This document shows, piece after piece, positions 49,270 through 57,618 of a stretch of DNA of 64,000 bases. The notes under the pieces are model-generated. The model was not told where the DNA came from and searched no databases. It worked only from the letters and a program-made list of their open reading frames with translations. Position 1 is the stretch's first letter, and each line of letters begins with the position of its first letter. The position numbers and the translations under genes were made by a program. The stretch is taken from NCBI RefSeq assembly GCF_020073815.1, contig NZ_JAIQZJ010000001.1:124001-188000 (forward strand). Reading direction: 5' to 3'. Source of the DNA: Nocardioides mangrovi. GTDB lineage: Bacteria > Actinomycetota > Actinomycetes > Propionibacteriales > Nocardioidaceae.

Positions 49270-50073
49270 GTGAGCACCGAGACCGCCGCCCTGCTCGCGG
49301 CGTACGACGAGCAGCTGCGCACCGACGCCGAGGTCGCGGGTGCGCTCGCCGTGCACCGCCTCGGACCCGTGCGACTGGCCACCTTCCCGGCCGGCCAGGG
49401 CTTCGTCACGACGCCGCGGCTGACCGGCGTCGGCGCGGACCAGGCCCGCGGCTGGGTGGCGGCCGCGGTCGAGCACTTCCGGCAGGACCCGGGGATCCGC
49501 GAGGTCGAGTGGAAGACCCGCCAGCACGACGACGCGCCCGGCCTCCACGACGCGCTGCTCGAGCACGGCTTCGAGCCGGACGAGCCGGAGTCGATCATGA
49601 TCGGCCGTGCCGAGCTGCTGGCGGTCGACGTCCCGCTGCCCGACGGCGTCACCCTGCGCCGGATCGACACCGAGGCCGACGTCCGGGCGATGAGCGCGAT
49701 GGCGGACGTCGCCTTCGGCGAGCCGGTCTCCGATGCCCATGCCGAGTTCGCCCTGAGCCGGCTCGCCTCCGGCGACGGCACCGAGCTCTGGGTGGCCGAG
49801 GCCGGCGGCGTGATGGTCAGCGCGGGCCGGCTGGAGCCGGTGCGGGACAGCGACTTCGCCGGCATCTGGGGCGGCTCGACCCTGGAGGGGTGGCGTGGCC
49901 GCGGGATCTACCGCGCGCTGACGGCCGCCCGCGCGCGGTCCGCGCTCGCGCTCGGCAAGACGCTGGTCAACAGCGACTCGACGGAGATGTCCCGGCCGAT
50001 CCTGGAGCGCTCGGGGCTGGCGAAGGTGTCGACGACGACGCCGTACCTCTGGCGCCGGGGCGGTTCAGGCTAG
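49270..50073 (+). CDS. GNAT family N-acetyltransferase
   Basis: 267 residues, GTG 49270 behind GAGGATGGAGGC. Residues about 125-265 are a GNAT domain with VTLRRIDTEADVRAMSAMADVAFG, AEAGGVMVSAGRLEP and the acetyl-CoA loop WRGRGIYRALTAARARSAL. They end in NSDSTEMSRPILERSGLAKVS. The N-terminal about 115 residues are a second, degenerate GNAT-like half without the loop. It acetylates an unknown amine. Its stop codon overlaps the iron-box-like sequence that precedes dps. Confidence 0.87.
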   Translation: MSTETAALLAAYDEQLRTDAEVAGALAVHRLGPVRLATFPAGQGFVTTPRLTGVGADQARGWVAAAVEHFRQDPGIREVEWKTRQHDDAPGLHDALLEHGFEPDEPESIMIGRAELLAVDVPLPDGVTLRRIDTEADVRAMSAMADVAFGEPVSDAHAEFALSRLASGDGTELWVAEAGGVMVSAGRLEPVRDSDFAGIWGGSTLEGWRGRGIYRALTAARARSALALGKTLVNSDSTEMSRPILERSGLAKVSTTTPYLWRRGGSG

Positions 50074-50083
50074 CCTCACCTTT
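50065..50083. promoter_or_regulatory. Iron-box-like site (DtxR/IdeR-type) upstream of dps
   Basis: The 19 bases at 50065-50083 (TCAGGCTAGCCTCACCTTT) match the IdeR/DtxR consensus TTAGGTTAGSCTAACCTAA at about 14 positions, judged by eye. The site sits 38-56 bases upstream of the dps ATG and spans the stop codon of the acetyltransferase gene. It would fit iron control of dps, an inference that needs binding data. Confidence 0.5.
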
Positions 50084-50120
50084 CTGGATCGGTTCAAGAA
50101 AAGGTGGTTGGGTAGGACCC

Positions 50121-50651
50121 ATGACCGACATGCTGCACACCGAGAAGTCCACCCACGTCGCCCGACCCCCGTTCACCGCGTCCGACCAGCTCGCGACCCA
50201 CCTGCAGCAGCTCTCCGTCGACCTGATCGACCTCCACCTGGTCGGCAAGCAGGCCCACTGGAACGTCGTCGGCCTCAACTTCCGCGACCTCCACCTCCAG
50301 CTCGACGAGGTCGTCGACGCCGCGCGCGAGTTCTCCGACCAGGTCGCCGAGCGGATGCGCGCGATCTACGTGACCCCCGACGGCCGGGCGCGGACCGTCG
50401 CCGAGCAGTCCAGCCTCCCGGACTTCCCGGCCACCGAGATCAACACCGCCGAGACCGTCGACCTCGTCACCGCCAGCCTGTACGCCGTCGCCGGCACCGC
50501 CCGCCGGATCCACGACGACGTGGACGCCGAGGACCCGACCACCGCGGACATCCTGCACGCGATCATCGAGCGCCTCGAGCAGCTCGCCTGGATGATCGAT
50601 GCGGAGAACCGGGTCGCCAACGCGAGCCTGCCGCGCCCGATCCACCGCTGA
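50121..50651 (+). CDS. dps: Dps family DNA-binding ferritin-like protein
   Basis: 176 residues, ATG 50121 with GGTAGGACC ahead. Ferroxidase-site pattern KQAHWNVVGLNFRDLHLQLDEVVD (two His, Asp and Glu across the dimer interface), typical of Dps; the N-terminus TDMLHTEKSTHVARPPF is short and polar. Dps oxidises and stores iron and protects DNA in stationary phase. An iron-box-like site lies upstream. The stop codon is within a triplicated CTGACCCGTCG repeat. efeO follows 131 bases downstream, so an iron-homeostasis neighbourhood is likely. Confidence 0.93.
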   Translation: MTDMLHTEKSTHVARPPFTASDQLATHLQQLSVDLIDLHLVGKQAHWNVVGLNFRDLHLQLDEVVDAAREFSDQVAERMRAIYVTPDGRARTVAEQSSLPDFPATEINTAETVDLVTASLYAVAGTARRIHDDVDAEDPTTADILHAIIERLEQLAWMIDAENRVANASLPRPIHR

Positions 50652-50680
50652 CCCGTCGCTGACCCGTCGCTGACCCGTCG
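50648..50680 (+). repeat. Three tandem 11-bp repeats at the dps stop codon
   Basis: CTGACCCGTCG occurs at 50648-50658, 50659-50669 and 50670-50680, directly abutting. The dps TGA (50649-50651) is in the first copy; the others place TGAs at 50660 and 50671. Because 11 is 2 modulo 3, all three frames are closed. The pattern is the same as at the end of the GNAT-Nudix gene. Confidence 0.8.
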
Positions 50681-50782
50681 CTGTTCACCTGACGGCCACC
50701 CGGCCGGCGCCGGCGCGTCGCCGAAGGAGCGGAGGCTCTCTCCGCTGGCGCGTGCCGGCACCGGACGGGAGCGAGGGCGAGC

Positions 50783-52033
50783 GTGGGGAGCTGGTGGACG
50801 CGGACCACGCGCCACGTCGCCCTGCTCGGCTGCGTCGCCCTCGCGCTGGTCGCCCTCGGCCCGGCGGTCCACGGCATCGGTCCGCGCGCCCACCGGATCC
50901 TGCACCGCCCCACCCGCGGCCTCCGCGAGACGGCCGACCTGGGTGACGACCCCGTCGTCGAGCTCGACGCCAGCGGGTGCGGCTCCGGGTGGACCGGCGG
51001 CGCTGCCGGTCCGGTGTCCCTCGACCTCCACAACGGCGGGCCCGCGACGATGGACGGCTACGTCGAGGACCTCGACGACGGGCGCATCTACCTCGACGCC
51101 GAGGCCGTCGGGCCGGGCGCGTCCCGCCCCGCCCGGGTGGTGCTCGGCGCGGGTCGCTACCGCATCGTGTGCGCCAGCACCGAGACCGGCTCGGTCGCAG
51201 GTCCGACGGTCGAGGTCACCGGCGACTACGCCGGGGACACCACGGTCGGCGTCCGACCCGTCACCAACGCCGACCTCGTGCGACCGGTGATCCGCTACCA
51301 GCACTGGGTGCACGGCCAGCTGCCGCGGCTGCAGCGACGGGTACGCCGGCTGACGCAGGACCTCGTCCACGGCGACTCCCGGGCCGCGCGACGGGACTGG
51401 CTGAGCGCCCACTGGACCTATGGCACGCTCGGTGCCGCGTACGACGCCTTCGGACGCTTCGACGCCGCCATCGACGGCCAGCCGACGAGCGGCATCCCGC
51501 CGCCCACCGACCCCGACCTGCACGGCTTCCACCAGATCGAGGCGCTCCTGTGGAGCGGTCGTCCGACCGCCCGGATCGTCCCGCCGGCCCGCCGTCTCGG
51601 ACGTGCCGTCCGCGACCTGCGCCGGCACTTCGGCACCGATCTCGTGATGGCCCCGATCGACATCGGTCTGCGCGCCCACGAGATCCTGGAGGGCGCCCTC
51701 CAGCGCGAGGCGAACGGCGTCGCCGACGCCGGCAGCCACACCGAGCTCGCCACGGTCGACGCCAACATCGCCGGCACCCGCCAGGCCCTGCGGCCGCTGC
51801 TGCCGCTCCTCCGCTCCCGCGACCCCCGTCTCGCCGACCTCCAGCGCTCGCTGGACCGGCTCGAGGCCACCGTCCGGTCGCACCACGCCCACGGGCGCTG
51901 GACCCCGATGTCCGCGCTCGGCCGGACCGCCCGCGAGCGTCTCGACGCCGACCTGAGCCGCGCGGTCGAGCTGCTCTCCGACGTCGCCGTCATCACCGAC
52001 CCCGTCATGCCGATGCCGGGAGGCGCGTCGTGA
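50783..52033 (+). CDS. efeO: EfeO-like iron-uptake lipoprotein/imelysin domain protein
   Basis: 416 residues from GTG 50783. An N-terminal membrane anchor (VALLGCVALALVALGPAV) is followed by a cupredoxin-like beta region (about 55-155, SLDLHNGGPATMDGYVED) and a helical M75/imelysin domain. The latter carries the EfeO motif HxxE as GFHQIEALLW (His250, Glu253). It acts outside the membrane, binding iron before transfer to the EfeU permease in the tripartite EfeUOB system. efeB follows with a 4-base overlap. No efeU permease gene is visible on either side. The gene is not fused to EfeU, as happens in some species. Confidence 0.88.
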   Translation: MGSWWTRTTRHVALLGCVALALVALGPAVHGIGPRAHRILHRPTRGLRETADLGDDPVVELDASGCGSGWTGGAAGPVSLDLHNGGPATMDGYVEDLDDGRIYLDAEAVGPGASRPARVVLGAGRYRIVCASTETGSVAGPTVEVTGDYAGDTTVGVRPVTNADLVRPVIRYQHWVHGQLPRLQRRVRRLTQDLVHGDSRAARRDWLSAHWTYGTLGAAYDAFGRFDAAIDGQPTSGIPPPTDPDLHGFHQIEALLWSGRPTARIVPPARRLGRAVRDLRRHFGTDLVMAPIDIGLRAHEILEGALQREANGVADAGSHTELATVDANIAGTRQALRPLLPLLRSRDPRLADLQRSLDRLEATVRSHHAHGRWTPMSALGRTARERLDADLSRAVELLSDVAVITDPVMPMPGGAS

Positions 52034-53274
52034 GCTGCCCTCACTCCGGAGCCCCGCAGGTCAGCCGCCGCGGTCTGCTCGGCACCGCCGTCGGTACGGC
52101 GGTCGGCGCGGCCGTCGCCGCGCCCCTCGTGCTCCGTGGGGCCGAGGCGGAGGGCGCTTCCGACCGGCACGCCGCCGCGTCGTACGCCTTCGAGGGCGAG
52201 CACCAGGCGGGCATCCTGACGCCCCTCCAGCGCCAGTCGAGCTACGTCGCGCTCGATGTCACGGCCCGCGGACGTGCCGAGCTCGGCCGGACCCTGCGCA
52301 TCCTGACCGACCGGATCCGGGCGCTCACCGCCGGCGGCCCGACGCCGACCGGCGGCCTGGTCGCGACCGACGCCGACAGCGGCATCCTCGGCATCGACGC
52401 CCCGGCCGGCGGGCTCACCGTCACCGTGAGCGTCGGGGCGAGCCTCTTCGACGACCGGTTCGGCCTCGCCGACCGCAGGCCGGCCCGGCTGCGGACGATG
52501 CCGGCCTTCCCCAACGACGACCTCGACCCGCGCTGGTGCGGGGGAGACCTGCTGCTGCAGATCTGCGGCGACGAGCCCGACGTCGTGGTGCACGCCCTGC
52601 GCGACCTGATGCGGAGCACGCAGGGGCTGCTGCAGGTGCGGTGGCGGATGGACGGCTTCCAGTCGCCGCCACGCCCGTCGGGCACGCCGCGCAACCTGAT
52701 GGGGTTCAAGGACGGCACCGGCAACCCGGACGTCGGCGACGCCGACCTGATGGACCAGCTGGTGTGGACCCACGGCGGGGGCGACGAGCCCGCCTGGGTC
52801 GAGGGCGGCACGTACCACGTGGTGCGGCTGATCCGGATGCTCGTCGAGTTCTGGGACCGGATATCCGTGCGGGAGCAGAACGCCATGTTCGGTCGGGACA
52901 AGGAGACCGGCGCACCCCTCACGGGGAGTGCCGAGTTCGACAGGCCCGACTACACCGGCCAGACGGGTGGGGGTGCGATCCGTTTCGACGCCCACATCCG
53001 TCTGGCCTCCCGCAGCGGGCAGGCCACCGACCAGCGGATCCTGCGCCGCTCCTACAACTACGACGCCGGCACCGACCTCAACGGCAACCTCGACATGGGG
53101 CACCTGTTCACCTGCTTCAACCAGGACCTCGACCGCCAGTTCGTCAACGTCCAGCAGCGCCTGGTCGACGAGCCCCTCGTCGACTACGTGACGCCCTTCG
53201 GCGGCGGCTACTTCTTCGCACTCCCCGGCGTCACCGGCGCCGACGACTGGCTGGGCCGCGTCCTGCTCGCGTGA
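52030..53274 (+). CDS. efeB: EfeB: Tat-exported Dyp-type peroxidase / deferrochelatase
   Basis: 414 residues, GTG 52030 overlapping the efeO stop. Twin-arginine signal SRRGLLGTAV near residue 14 followed by a hydrophobic stretch. Dyp-peroxidase motif GFKDGTGN with the catalytic Asp228; probable proximal heme histidine in the DAHIRLAS segment. The family converts ferrous to ferric iron and can extract heme iron. Coupling with efeO and the Tat signal match the EfeUOB pathway. The phosphoesterase gene follows after 53 bases. Confidence 0.93.
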   Translation: MSCPHSGAPQVSRRGLLGTAVGTAVGAAVAAPLVLRGAEAEGASDRHAAASYAFEGEHQAGILTPLQRQSSYVALDVTARGRAELGRTLRILTDRIRALTAGGPTPTGGLVATDADSGILGIDAPAGGLTVTVSVGASLFDDRFGLADRRPARLRTMPAFPNDDLDPRWCGGDLLLQICGDEPDVVVHALRDLMRSTQGLLQVRWRMDGFQSPPRPSGTPRNLMGFKDGTGNPDVGDADLMDQLVWTHGGGDEPAWVEGGTYHVVRLIRMLVEFWDRISVREQNAMFGRDKETGAPLTGSAEFDRPDYTGQTGGGAIRFDAHIRLASRSGQATDQRILRRSYNYDAGTDLNGNLDMGHLFTCFNQDLDRQFVNVQQRLVDEPLVDYVTPFGGGYFFALPGVTGADDWLGRVLLA

Positions 53275-53327
53275 GCGCCACCCACCCCGAGTTCCCACAA
53301 GGCAACGACTCAGAAAGGTCATCCAGC

Positions 53328-55028
53328 ATGAGGACACCGAAGCTCACCCGCGCCCGCGGCGCGGGTGTCGGCCTGACGGCCGCCGCGCTCGTCGCCACCG
53401 CACTGGCGGCCGGCGGCGTGACCCAGGCGTCGGCCGCGGACCCCGTGGCCACCAGAGCCGCCGGCGCGGCCAGGGCCGCGGACGGCACGACGACGCCGAT
53501 CAAGCACGTCGTCGTGATCTTCAGCGAGAACGTCTCGTTCGACCACTACTTCGGGACCTACCCGAAGGCCGCGAACACCGACGGGGTGCGCTTCACTGCC
53601 GGCAGGAGGACGCCGAGGGTCGACAACCTCCGGGCGCACCCGGAGCTGCTCAAGGCGAAGTCCGCGACCCACCCCGACGGCAACCCGAACTCGATGCCGC
53701 CCTTCCGCTACGGCCCGGACGAGGCCGTCACCTGCGACCAGGGACACAACTACACCCCCGAGGAGAAGGCGATCGACGGGGGCGCGATGGACAAGTTCGT
53801 CCAGAACGTCTCGGGCGACACCTGTGGCCTGCTCAACCGGGTCGGCCAGACCATGGGCTACTACGACGGCAACACGGTGACCGCGCTCTGGAACTACGCG
53901 CAGCACTACTCCATGAGCGACAACGCCTGGAGCGACACCTTCGGTCCCTCCACCCCCGGCGCCCTCGAGGTCGTCTCCGGGCAGACGCACGGCGTGATGA
54001 GCTACGACCCCGCCACCGGCACCGAGGACCCGACGCAGACCACCACCCCGGACACCTACGGCGTGCACGCGCCGGACGCCGACGGGGTCGGCACGGTGAT
54101 CGCCGACCCCGACCCGGTCTACGACGACTGCGCCGACACCAACCACACCAGCAGCAACGCGCTCGCCGGCATGCAGGACAGCAACAAGAACATCGGTGAC
54201 CTGATGAACGCCGGCGGAGTCAGCTGGGGCTGGTTCCAGGGCGGCTTCGCGCCCGACGTCGCGTACGCCGGGCCGGGCACCTACGCCCAGTGCACCCACA
54301 CCTCGGAGAACATCACGGGCGCGCCGGACGTCGACTACAACCCGCACCACAACCCGTTCGAGTACTACAAGAGCACCTCGAACCCGCACCACCTCGCACC
54401 GGCGTCGATGGCCGAGATCGGTCACGACGGCCAGGCCAACCACCAGTACGACCTCAGCCTGTTCTACGACGCCCTCAAGGGCACGGGCGGCGCCACGATG
54501 CCGGCCGTCTCCTACGTGAAGGCCAAGAACGTCGAGGACGGGCACGCGGCGTACTCCGACCCGATCGACGAGCAGCACTTCATGGTGCGCACGATCAACG
54601 CGATCATGACCTCGAAGTACTGGAAGAACACGGCCGTCGTGATCGCCTACGACGACTCCGACGGCTGGTACGACCACGTCGCCCCGACGATCACCAACGC
54701 GTCGAGCACCGCGGACGACGTCAACACCTGCACGGACCCGGCCGGCTCCGGTGTCGCGATCCTCAGCGGCTACCAGGACCGGTGCGGCCCCGGGCAGCGG
54801 CTGCCCTTCCTGGTGATCTCGCCGTACGCGAAGCGGGACCACGTCGGGCACTCGCTCATCACCCAGGCGTCGGTCGTCCGCTTCATCGAGGACAACTGGG
54901 GCCTGGGCACGATCGGGGACGGCTCCTTCGCCGACACCGCCGGGAAGATCGACGGGCTCTTCGACTTCGGCAAGCACCACGACGCGGCGTACCTGCTGCG
55001 CGCGAACGGCACGCCGAAGAAGAAGTAG
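53328..55028 (+). CDS. Secreted phospholipase C / phosphoesterase family (PF04185-like)
   Basis: 566 residues, ATG 53328 behind GAAAGGTC. Signal sequence (GVGLTAAALVATALAAGGVTQASA). Diagnostic PLC/acid-phosphatase motif VVIFSENVSFDHYFGTYP, later CDQGHNYTPEEKAIDGGAMDKF. Further on are CTHTSENITGAPDVDYNPHHNPFEYY and AYDDSDGWYDHV, containing the Asp/His metal and catalytic residues. Members cleave phospholipid or other phosphodiester head groups outside the cell. It ends exactly where the convergent isochorismatase-like gene ends, with no gap. The link with the upstream iron genes is positional only. Confidence 0.9.
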   Translation: MRTPKLTRARGAGVGLTAAALVATALAAGGVTQASAADPVATRAAGAARAADGTTTPIKHVVVIFSENVSFDHYFGTYPKAANTDGVRFTAGRRTPRVDNLRAHPELLKAKSATHPDGNPNSMPPFRYGPDEAVTCDQGHNYTPEEKAIDGGAMDKFVQNVSGDTCGLLNRVGQTMGYYDGNTVTALWNYAQHYSMSDNAWSDTFGPSTPGALEVVSGQTHGVMSYDPATGTEDPTQTTTPDTYGVHAPDADGVGTVIADPDPVYDDCADTNHTSSNALAGMQDSNKNIGDLMNAGGVSWGWFQGGFAPDVAYAGPGTYAQCTHTSENITGAPDVDYNPHHNPFEYYKSTSNPHHLAPASMAEIGHDGQANHQYDLSLFYDALKGTGGATMPAVSYVKAKNVEDGHAAYSDPIDEQHFMVRTINAIMTSKYWKNTAVVIAYDDSDGWYDHVAPTITNASSTADDVNTCTDPAGSGVAILSGYQDRCGPGQRLPFLVISPYAKRDHVGHSLITQASVVRFIEDNWGLGTIGDGSFADTAGKIDGLFDFGKHHDAAYLLRANGTPKKK

Positions 55029-55586
55029 CTACAGCGCGGCCAGCACCTCGGCCGTCGTCGCGGTCTCCCCGAGCCGGGGGAAGACCGTGGCGACTGCCGT
55101 GTCGTGCGCGGCGGCGGACATGTCGGTCATCGCGTCGGTGGCGAGCACGACGTGGTAGCCGTGGTCGTACGCCGAGCGGGCCGACGACTCGACGCCGATG
55201 CTGGTCGCGACCCCGGTGAAGACCAGCTGGCTGACGCCGCGCGCGGCCAGCTGCTCGTGCAGGTCGGTGCCGATGAAGGCGCCCCAGCGCTGCTTGGTCA
55301 CGAAGATGTCGCGGTCGGTGGCGCCGAGCTCGGGCACCAGGTCCGCCCAGTCCGGGGCGGGCGCCGGCCGCGGCGGGGCCGTGCGCTGCGCGTCGGTGCG
55401 ACCCGGCGCCATGCCGCCGACGTTGACCAGCGCGACGGTCAGGTCGTGCTCGCGGAACGCCGCGGCGAGCCTGGCCGTGTTGCCGATGACCGATGCCACG
55501 GGGTGGGCGGTCTCGCGGGACACGATGCCATGCTGGAGGTCGATGACGACCAGGGCGGCGGTGGGCTCGATGTGGGTGAGGGGCAT
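55029..55586 (-). CDS. Isochorismatase-family hydrolase lacking the catalytic Cys
   Basis: 185 residues, ATG 55586, overlapping the MFS stop by one base. Family signature: AALVVIDLQHGIVSRE (Asp of the triad), the Lys segment DIFVTKQRWGAFIGTDL, and the last triad site VFTGVATSIGVESSARSAYDHGY. There the catalytic Cys of nicotinamidase-type enzymes is Gly (the line reads SIGVES). The D-K-only composition resembles PhzD-type isochorismatases that work without a cysteine. The substrate is unknown. It is the third gene of a MarR-MFS-hydrolase operon. Confidence 0.82.
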   Translation of the reverse strand: MPLTHIEPTAALVVIDLQHGIVSRETAHPVASVIGNTARLAAAFREHDLTVALVNVGGMAPGRTDAQRTAPPRPAPAPDWADLVPELGATDRDIFVTKQRWGAFIGTDLHEQLAARGVSQLVFTGVATSIGVESSARSAYDHGYHVVLATDAMTDMSAAAHDTAVATVFPRLGETATTAEVLAAL

Positions 55587-56992
55587 CAGGACTCCTGACG
55601 GGTAGGGGTGCCCACGCGACCCAGGCTGCGGTCGGCGAGGGCGAGGACGAGGGCGAGGGCGGCCGCGACGACCGCGCAGCCCGCGAGGCCGTGCAGGCCG
55701 GACGTGGTCGCACCGGCGTGCAGGAAGGTGCCGGTCGCGGCCGCGGCCAGCACCGCCCCGACGTACATGGAGGTGCGCAGGAGGCCTGCCGACGACGCGA
55801 TCCGGGCGGCCGGTGCCTGGTGGTAGACGGCGTTCTGGTTGGCCAGGCTGACCAGGCCCTGCGGGACGCCGAGCGCGAGCGTCAGCAGGGCCAGCGCCCA
55901 CAGCGGCGTGGCGCCCCCGACCAGCAGCAGGCCGGCGCAGACGCCCAGCTGGACCGCCGAGCCGACGAGCAGCTTCGCCCTGATCCGCGGGTTGCGGCCG
56001 GTCAGCGCCGAGACCGCGATCGCGGTGGCGAACATCGGCACGGACATCAGCCCGGCCGCGGCGGGACTCAGGTCGCGGCTCTCCTGGAGCCACTGGGTGA
56101 AGCCGTAGATGAAGGAGTAGGTGACGGTCGCCGACAGCATGTTGCGGGCGTACGTTGCGACCAGTGGCGGGGTGGCGCGCAGCAGCCGCAGGTCGACGAA
56201 CGGGTCCGCGTGGCGCAGCTCGACGTACGCGAAGAGCGCGAGGCAGCCGGCCGCGACCACGAGCAGCGGCCACAGGTCGACCCGCCGCTCCATCAGGAAG
56301 AGCATGGTGGCGACCAGGGCGACGCCGAAGAGCAGCGTGCCGAGCAGGTCGAAGCGGCCGCGCTCGCGCGTCTCCTCGAGGGCGTCGTGCTCGGGCAGCC
56401 GCCGGGCGCCGAGCCAGAGGCAGGCGATCGCGATCGGGATGTTGACCGCGAAGGTCGCCCGCCACCCGGCCACGCCGATCAGCAGGCCGCCGAGGGTCGG
56501 GCCGACGACGGCGATCGTCTGGGCGGAGACGGCCAGGACGGTGAGGACGCCCGAGGGACTCTCCTGGCCGGTGCGCCGGCCCTCGGCGCGGATGAGGTAC
56601 ATCGCCGACGGGTAGCCGGCGCAGGTGCCGACCCCCAGCACCACCCGTGCGGCGACCAGCGTCCCGAGGTCCTGGGCGACGAGGCCGATGATCCCGGCCA
56701 CGCCGACCAGGACCGCGCCGGCGAGGTAGAGGCGACGCGGGCCGAGCACGTCGACGAGCCGTCCGACCACCGGCTGGCCGATCGCGGTGGCGACGTACAG
56801 GGCCGAGACCAGCCAGGCGGTGCGCGCGGGGGAGGCGTCGAAGGCCCGGCCGATCGGGATCAGCGAGACCGTGATGATCGAGGAGTTGATCGGGTTGAGC
56901 ATCGAGCCGAGGACCATCGGCGCGATCAGGCGCCGGTCGAACCTCGTGCTCTGCGCGGCCTCGGTCGAGGCGGGGGAGGACGTGCGGATCAC
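55586..56992 (-). CDS. MFS transporter (DHA2-like)
   Basis: 468 residues from GTG 56992, overlapping the MarR stop by 4 bases. About 14 predicted TMs; motif A-like GRLVDVLGPRRLYLAG between TM2 and TM3; ARVVLGVGTCAGYPSAMYLIRAEGRR; second half MSATVTYSF-type segment and LLTLALGVPQGLVSLANQNAVY. Drug:H+ antiporter family 2 by length and motif order, so a proton-driven efflux pump is likely. It is coupled to an upstream MarR and a downstream hydrolase, a usual arrangement for inducible efflux or detoxification. Confidence 0.9.
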   Translation of the reverse strand: MIRTSSPASTEAAQSTRFDRRLIAPMVLGSMLNPINSSIITVSLIPIGRAFDASPARTAWLVSALYVATAIGQPVVGRLVDVLGPRRLYLAGAVLVGVAGIIGLVAQDLGTLVAARVVLGVGTCAGYPSAMYLIRAEGRRTGQESPSGVLTVLAVSAQTIAVVGPTLGGLLIGVAGWRATFAVNIPIAIACLWLGARRLPEHDALEETRERGRFDLLGTLLFGVALVATMLFLMERRVDLWPLLVVAAGCLALFAYVELRHADPFVDLRLLRATPPLVATYARNMLSATVTYSFIYGFTQWLQESRDLSPAAAGLMSVPMFATAIAVSALTGRNPRIRAKLLVGSAVQLGVCAGLLLVGGATPLWALALLTLALGVPQGLVSLANQNAVYHQAPAARIASSAGLLRTSMYVGAVLAAAATGTFLHAGATTSGLHGLAGCAVVAAALALVLALADRSLGRVGTPTRQES

Positions 56993-57417
56993 ATTCCCTT
57001 CGCGAGTCGTTCGAGCAGGGGTGCGGCGGCGAGCAGGGTGGCGCGCTCCTCGGCGGTGAAGTCGCGGGCGAGCACCTCCGCGACCCGCGCCCGCCGGGCG
57101 GACCGCTTGCTGCGCGCCTCGGCGTGGCCGGCCGCCGTCAGCTCGACGAGCATCCGGCGGCCGTCCGCGGGGTCGGGGCTGCGGGAGACGAGACCCTGCC
57201 GCTCGAGGCTGACGACGGTGGCGTGCATCGACTGCGGGCGGATGTTCTCGATGCGCGCGAGCTCGGCCGAGCTGGTCGCGCCGTTGCGTCGCAGGCTGGC
57301 CAGCGCGATCGACTCGGGCTGGCCGAGGTCCTCGGCCTCCCGGGTCTGACGCAGTCGCCGCGTGACGGCGCCGAGGGCGGTCACGAGCGCGTCGGCGGCC
57401 GGGTGAGGTGCGGACAT
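56989..57417 (-). CDS. MarR family transcriptional regulator of the MFS operon
   Basis: 142 residues. Winged helix with PESIALASLRRNGATSSAELARIENI, recognition helix RPQSMHATVVSLERQGLVSRS, wing PDPADGRRMLVELT. The stop overlaps the MFS GTG by 4 bases. Two CCTGATCA copies (57430-57437 and 57443-57450) upstream are candidate operators. It probably represses its own operon. Confidence 0.93.
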   Translation of the reverse strand: MSAPHPAADALVTALGAVTRRLRQTREAEDLGQPESIALASLRRNGATSSAELARIENIRPQSMHATVVSLERQGLVSRSPDPADGRRMLVELTAAGHAEARSKRSARRARVAEVLARDFTAEERATLLAAAPLLERLAKGM

Positions 57418-57429
57418 GTCGTCAGGCTA

Positions 57430-57450
57430 CCTGATCAGTCTCCCTGATCA
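57430..57450. promoter_or_regulatory. Two CCTGATCA copies upstream of the MarR-MFS operon
   Basis: CCTGATCA occurs at 57430-57437 and 57443-57450, 13 bases apart, each containing the self-complementary TGATCA. They start 13 bases upstream of the MarR start codon at 57417, so a bound repressor would block the promoter. Candidate autoregulatory operator (inference). Confidence 0.5.
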
Positions 57451-57472
57451 ACTCAGCCCCGGTGCCCCGCGG

Positions 57473-57544
57473 ATGTAACGCGGAGTTATGGGGTCTGATG
57501 AGCCGGTAGAACGGCTCGGAAGACCCCATAACTCCGCGTTACAT
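57473..57544. repeat. Perfect 24-bp palindrome arms with inner hairpin in the MarR/acyl-CoA ligase divergent region
   Basis: Arms 57473-57496 and 57521-57544 are exact reverse complements (ATGTAACGCGGAGTTATGGG, continuing GTCT). The 24-base centre holds GAGCCG (57500-57505) and CGGCTC (57512-57517) around a 6-base loop. The element is like the one at 33658-33724 in design but lies between divergent genes rather than between converging ones. Confidence 0.8.
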
Positions 57545-57581
57545 GCCGGGCCGGGGGCGCGGGGCTACGATCACCCAGAAC

Positions 57582-57595
57582 GAGAACTTGTTCTA
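57582..57595 (+). promoter_or_regulatory. KstR-like operator upstream of the acyl-CoA ligase gene
   Basis: GAGAACTTGTTCTA matches the KstR box TnnAACnnGTTnnA at all positions except the first base. It is also a palindrome AGAAC-TT-GTTCT. It lies 24-37 bases upstream of the chosen ATG (57619), where a promoter/operator is expected. KstR is the TetR-type repressor of cholesterol catabolism in mycobacteria and rhodococci (established knowledge); its presence in this genome is not shown. Confidence 0.6.
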
Positions 57596-57618
57596 CTTGT
57601 CTGGATGAGGTGCCGTCG

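Noticed and set aside
57610..57618. GTG at 57610 as the acyl-CoA ligase start
   Set aside because: The GAGG ribosome site is correctly spaced for ATG 57619 and would overlap the GTG itself.
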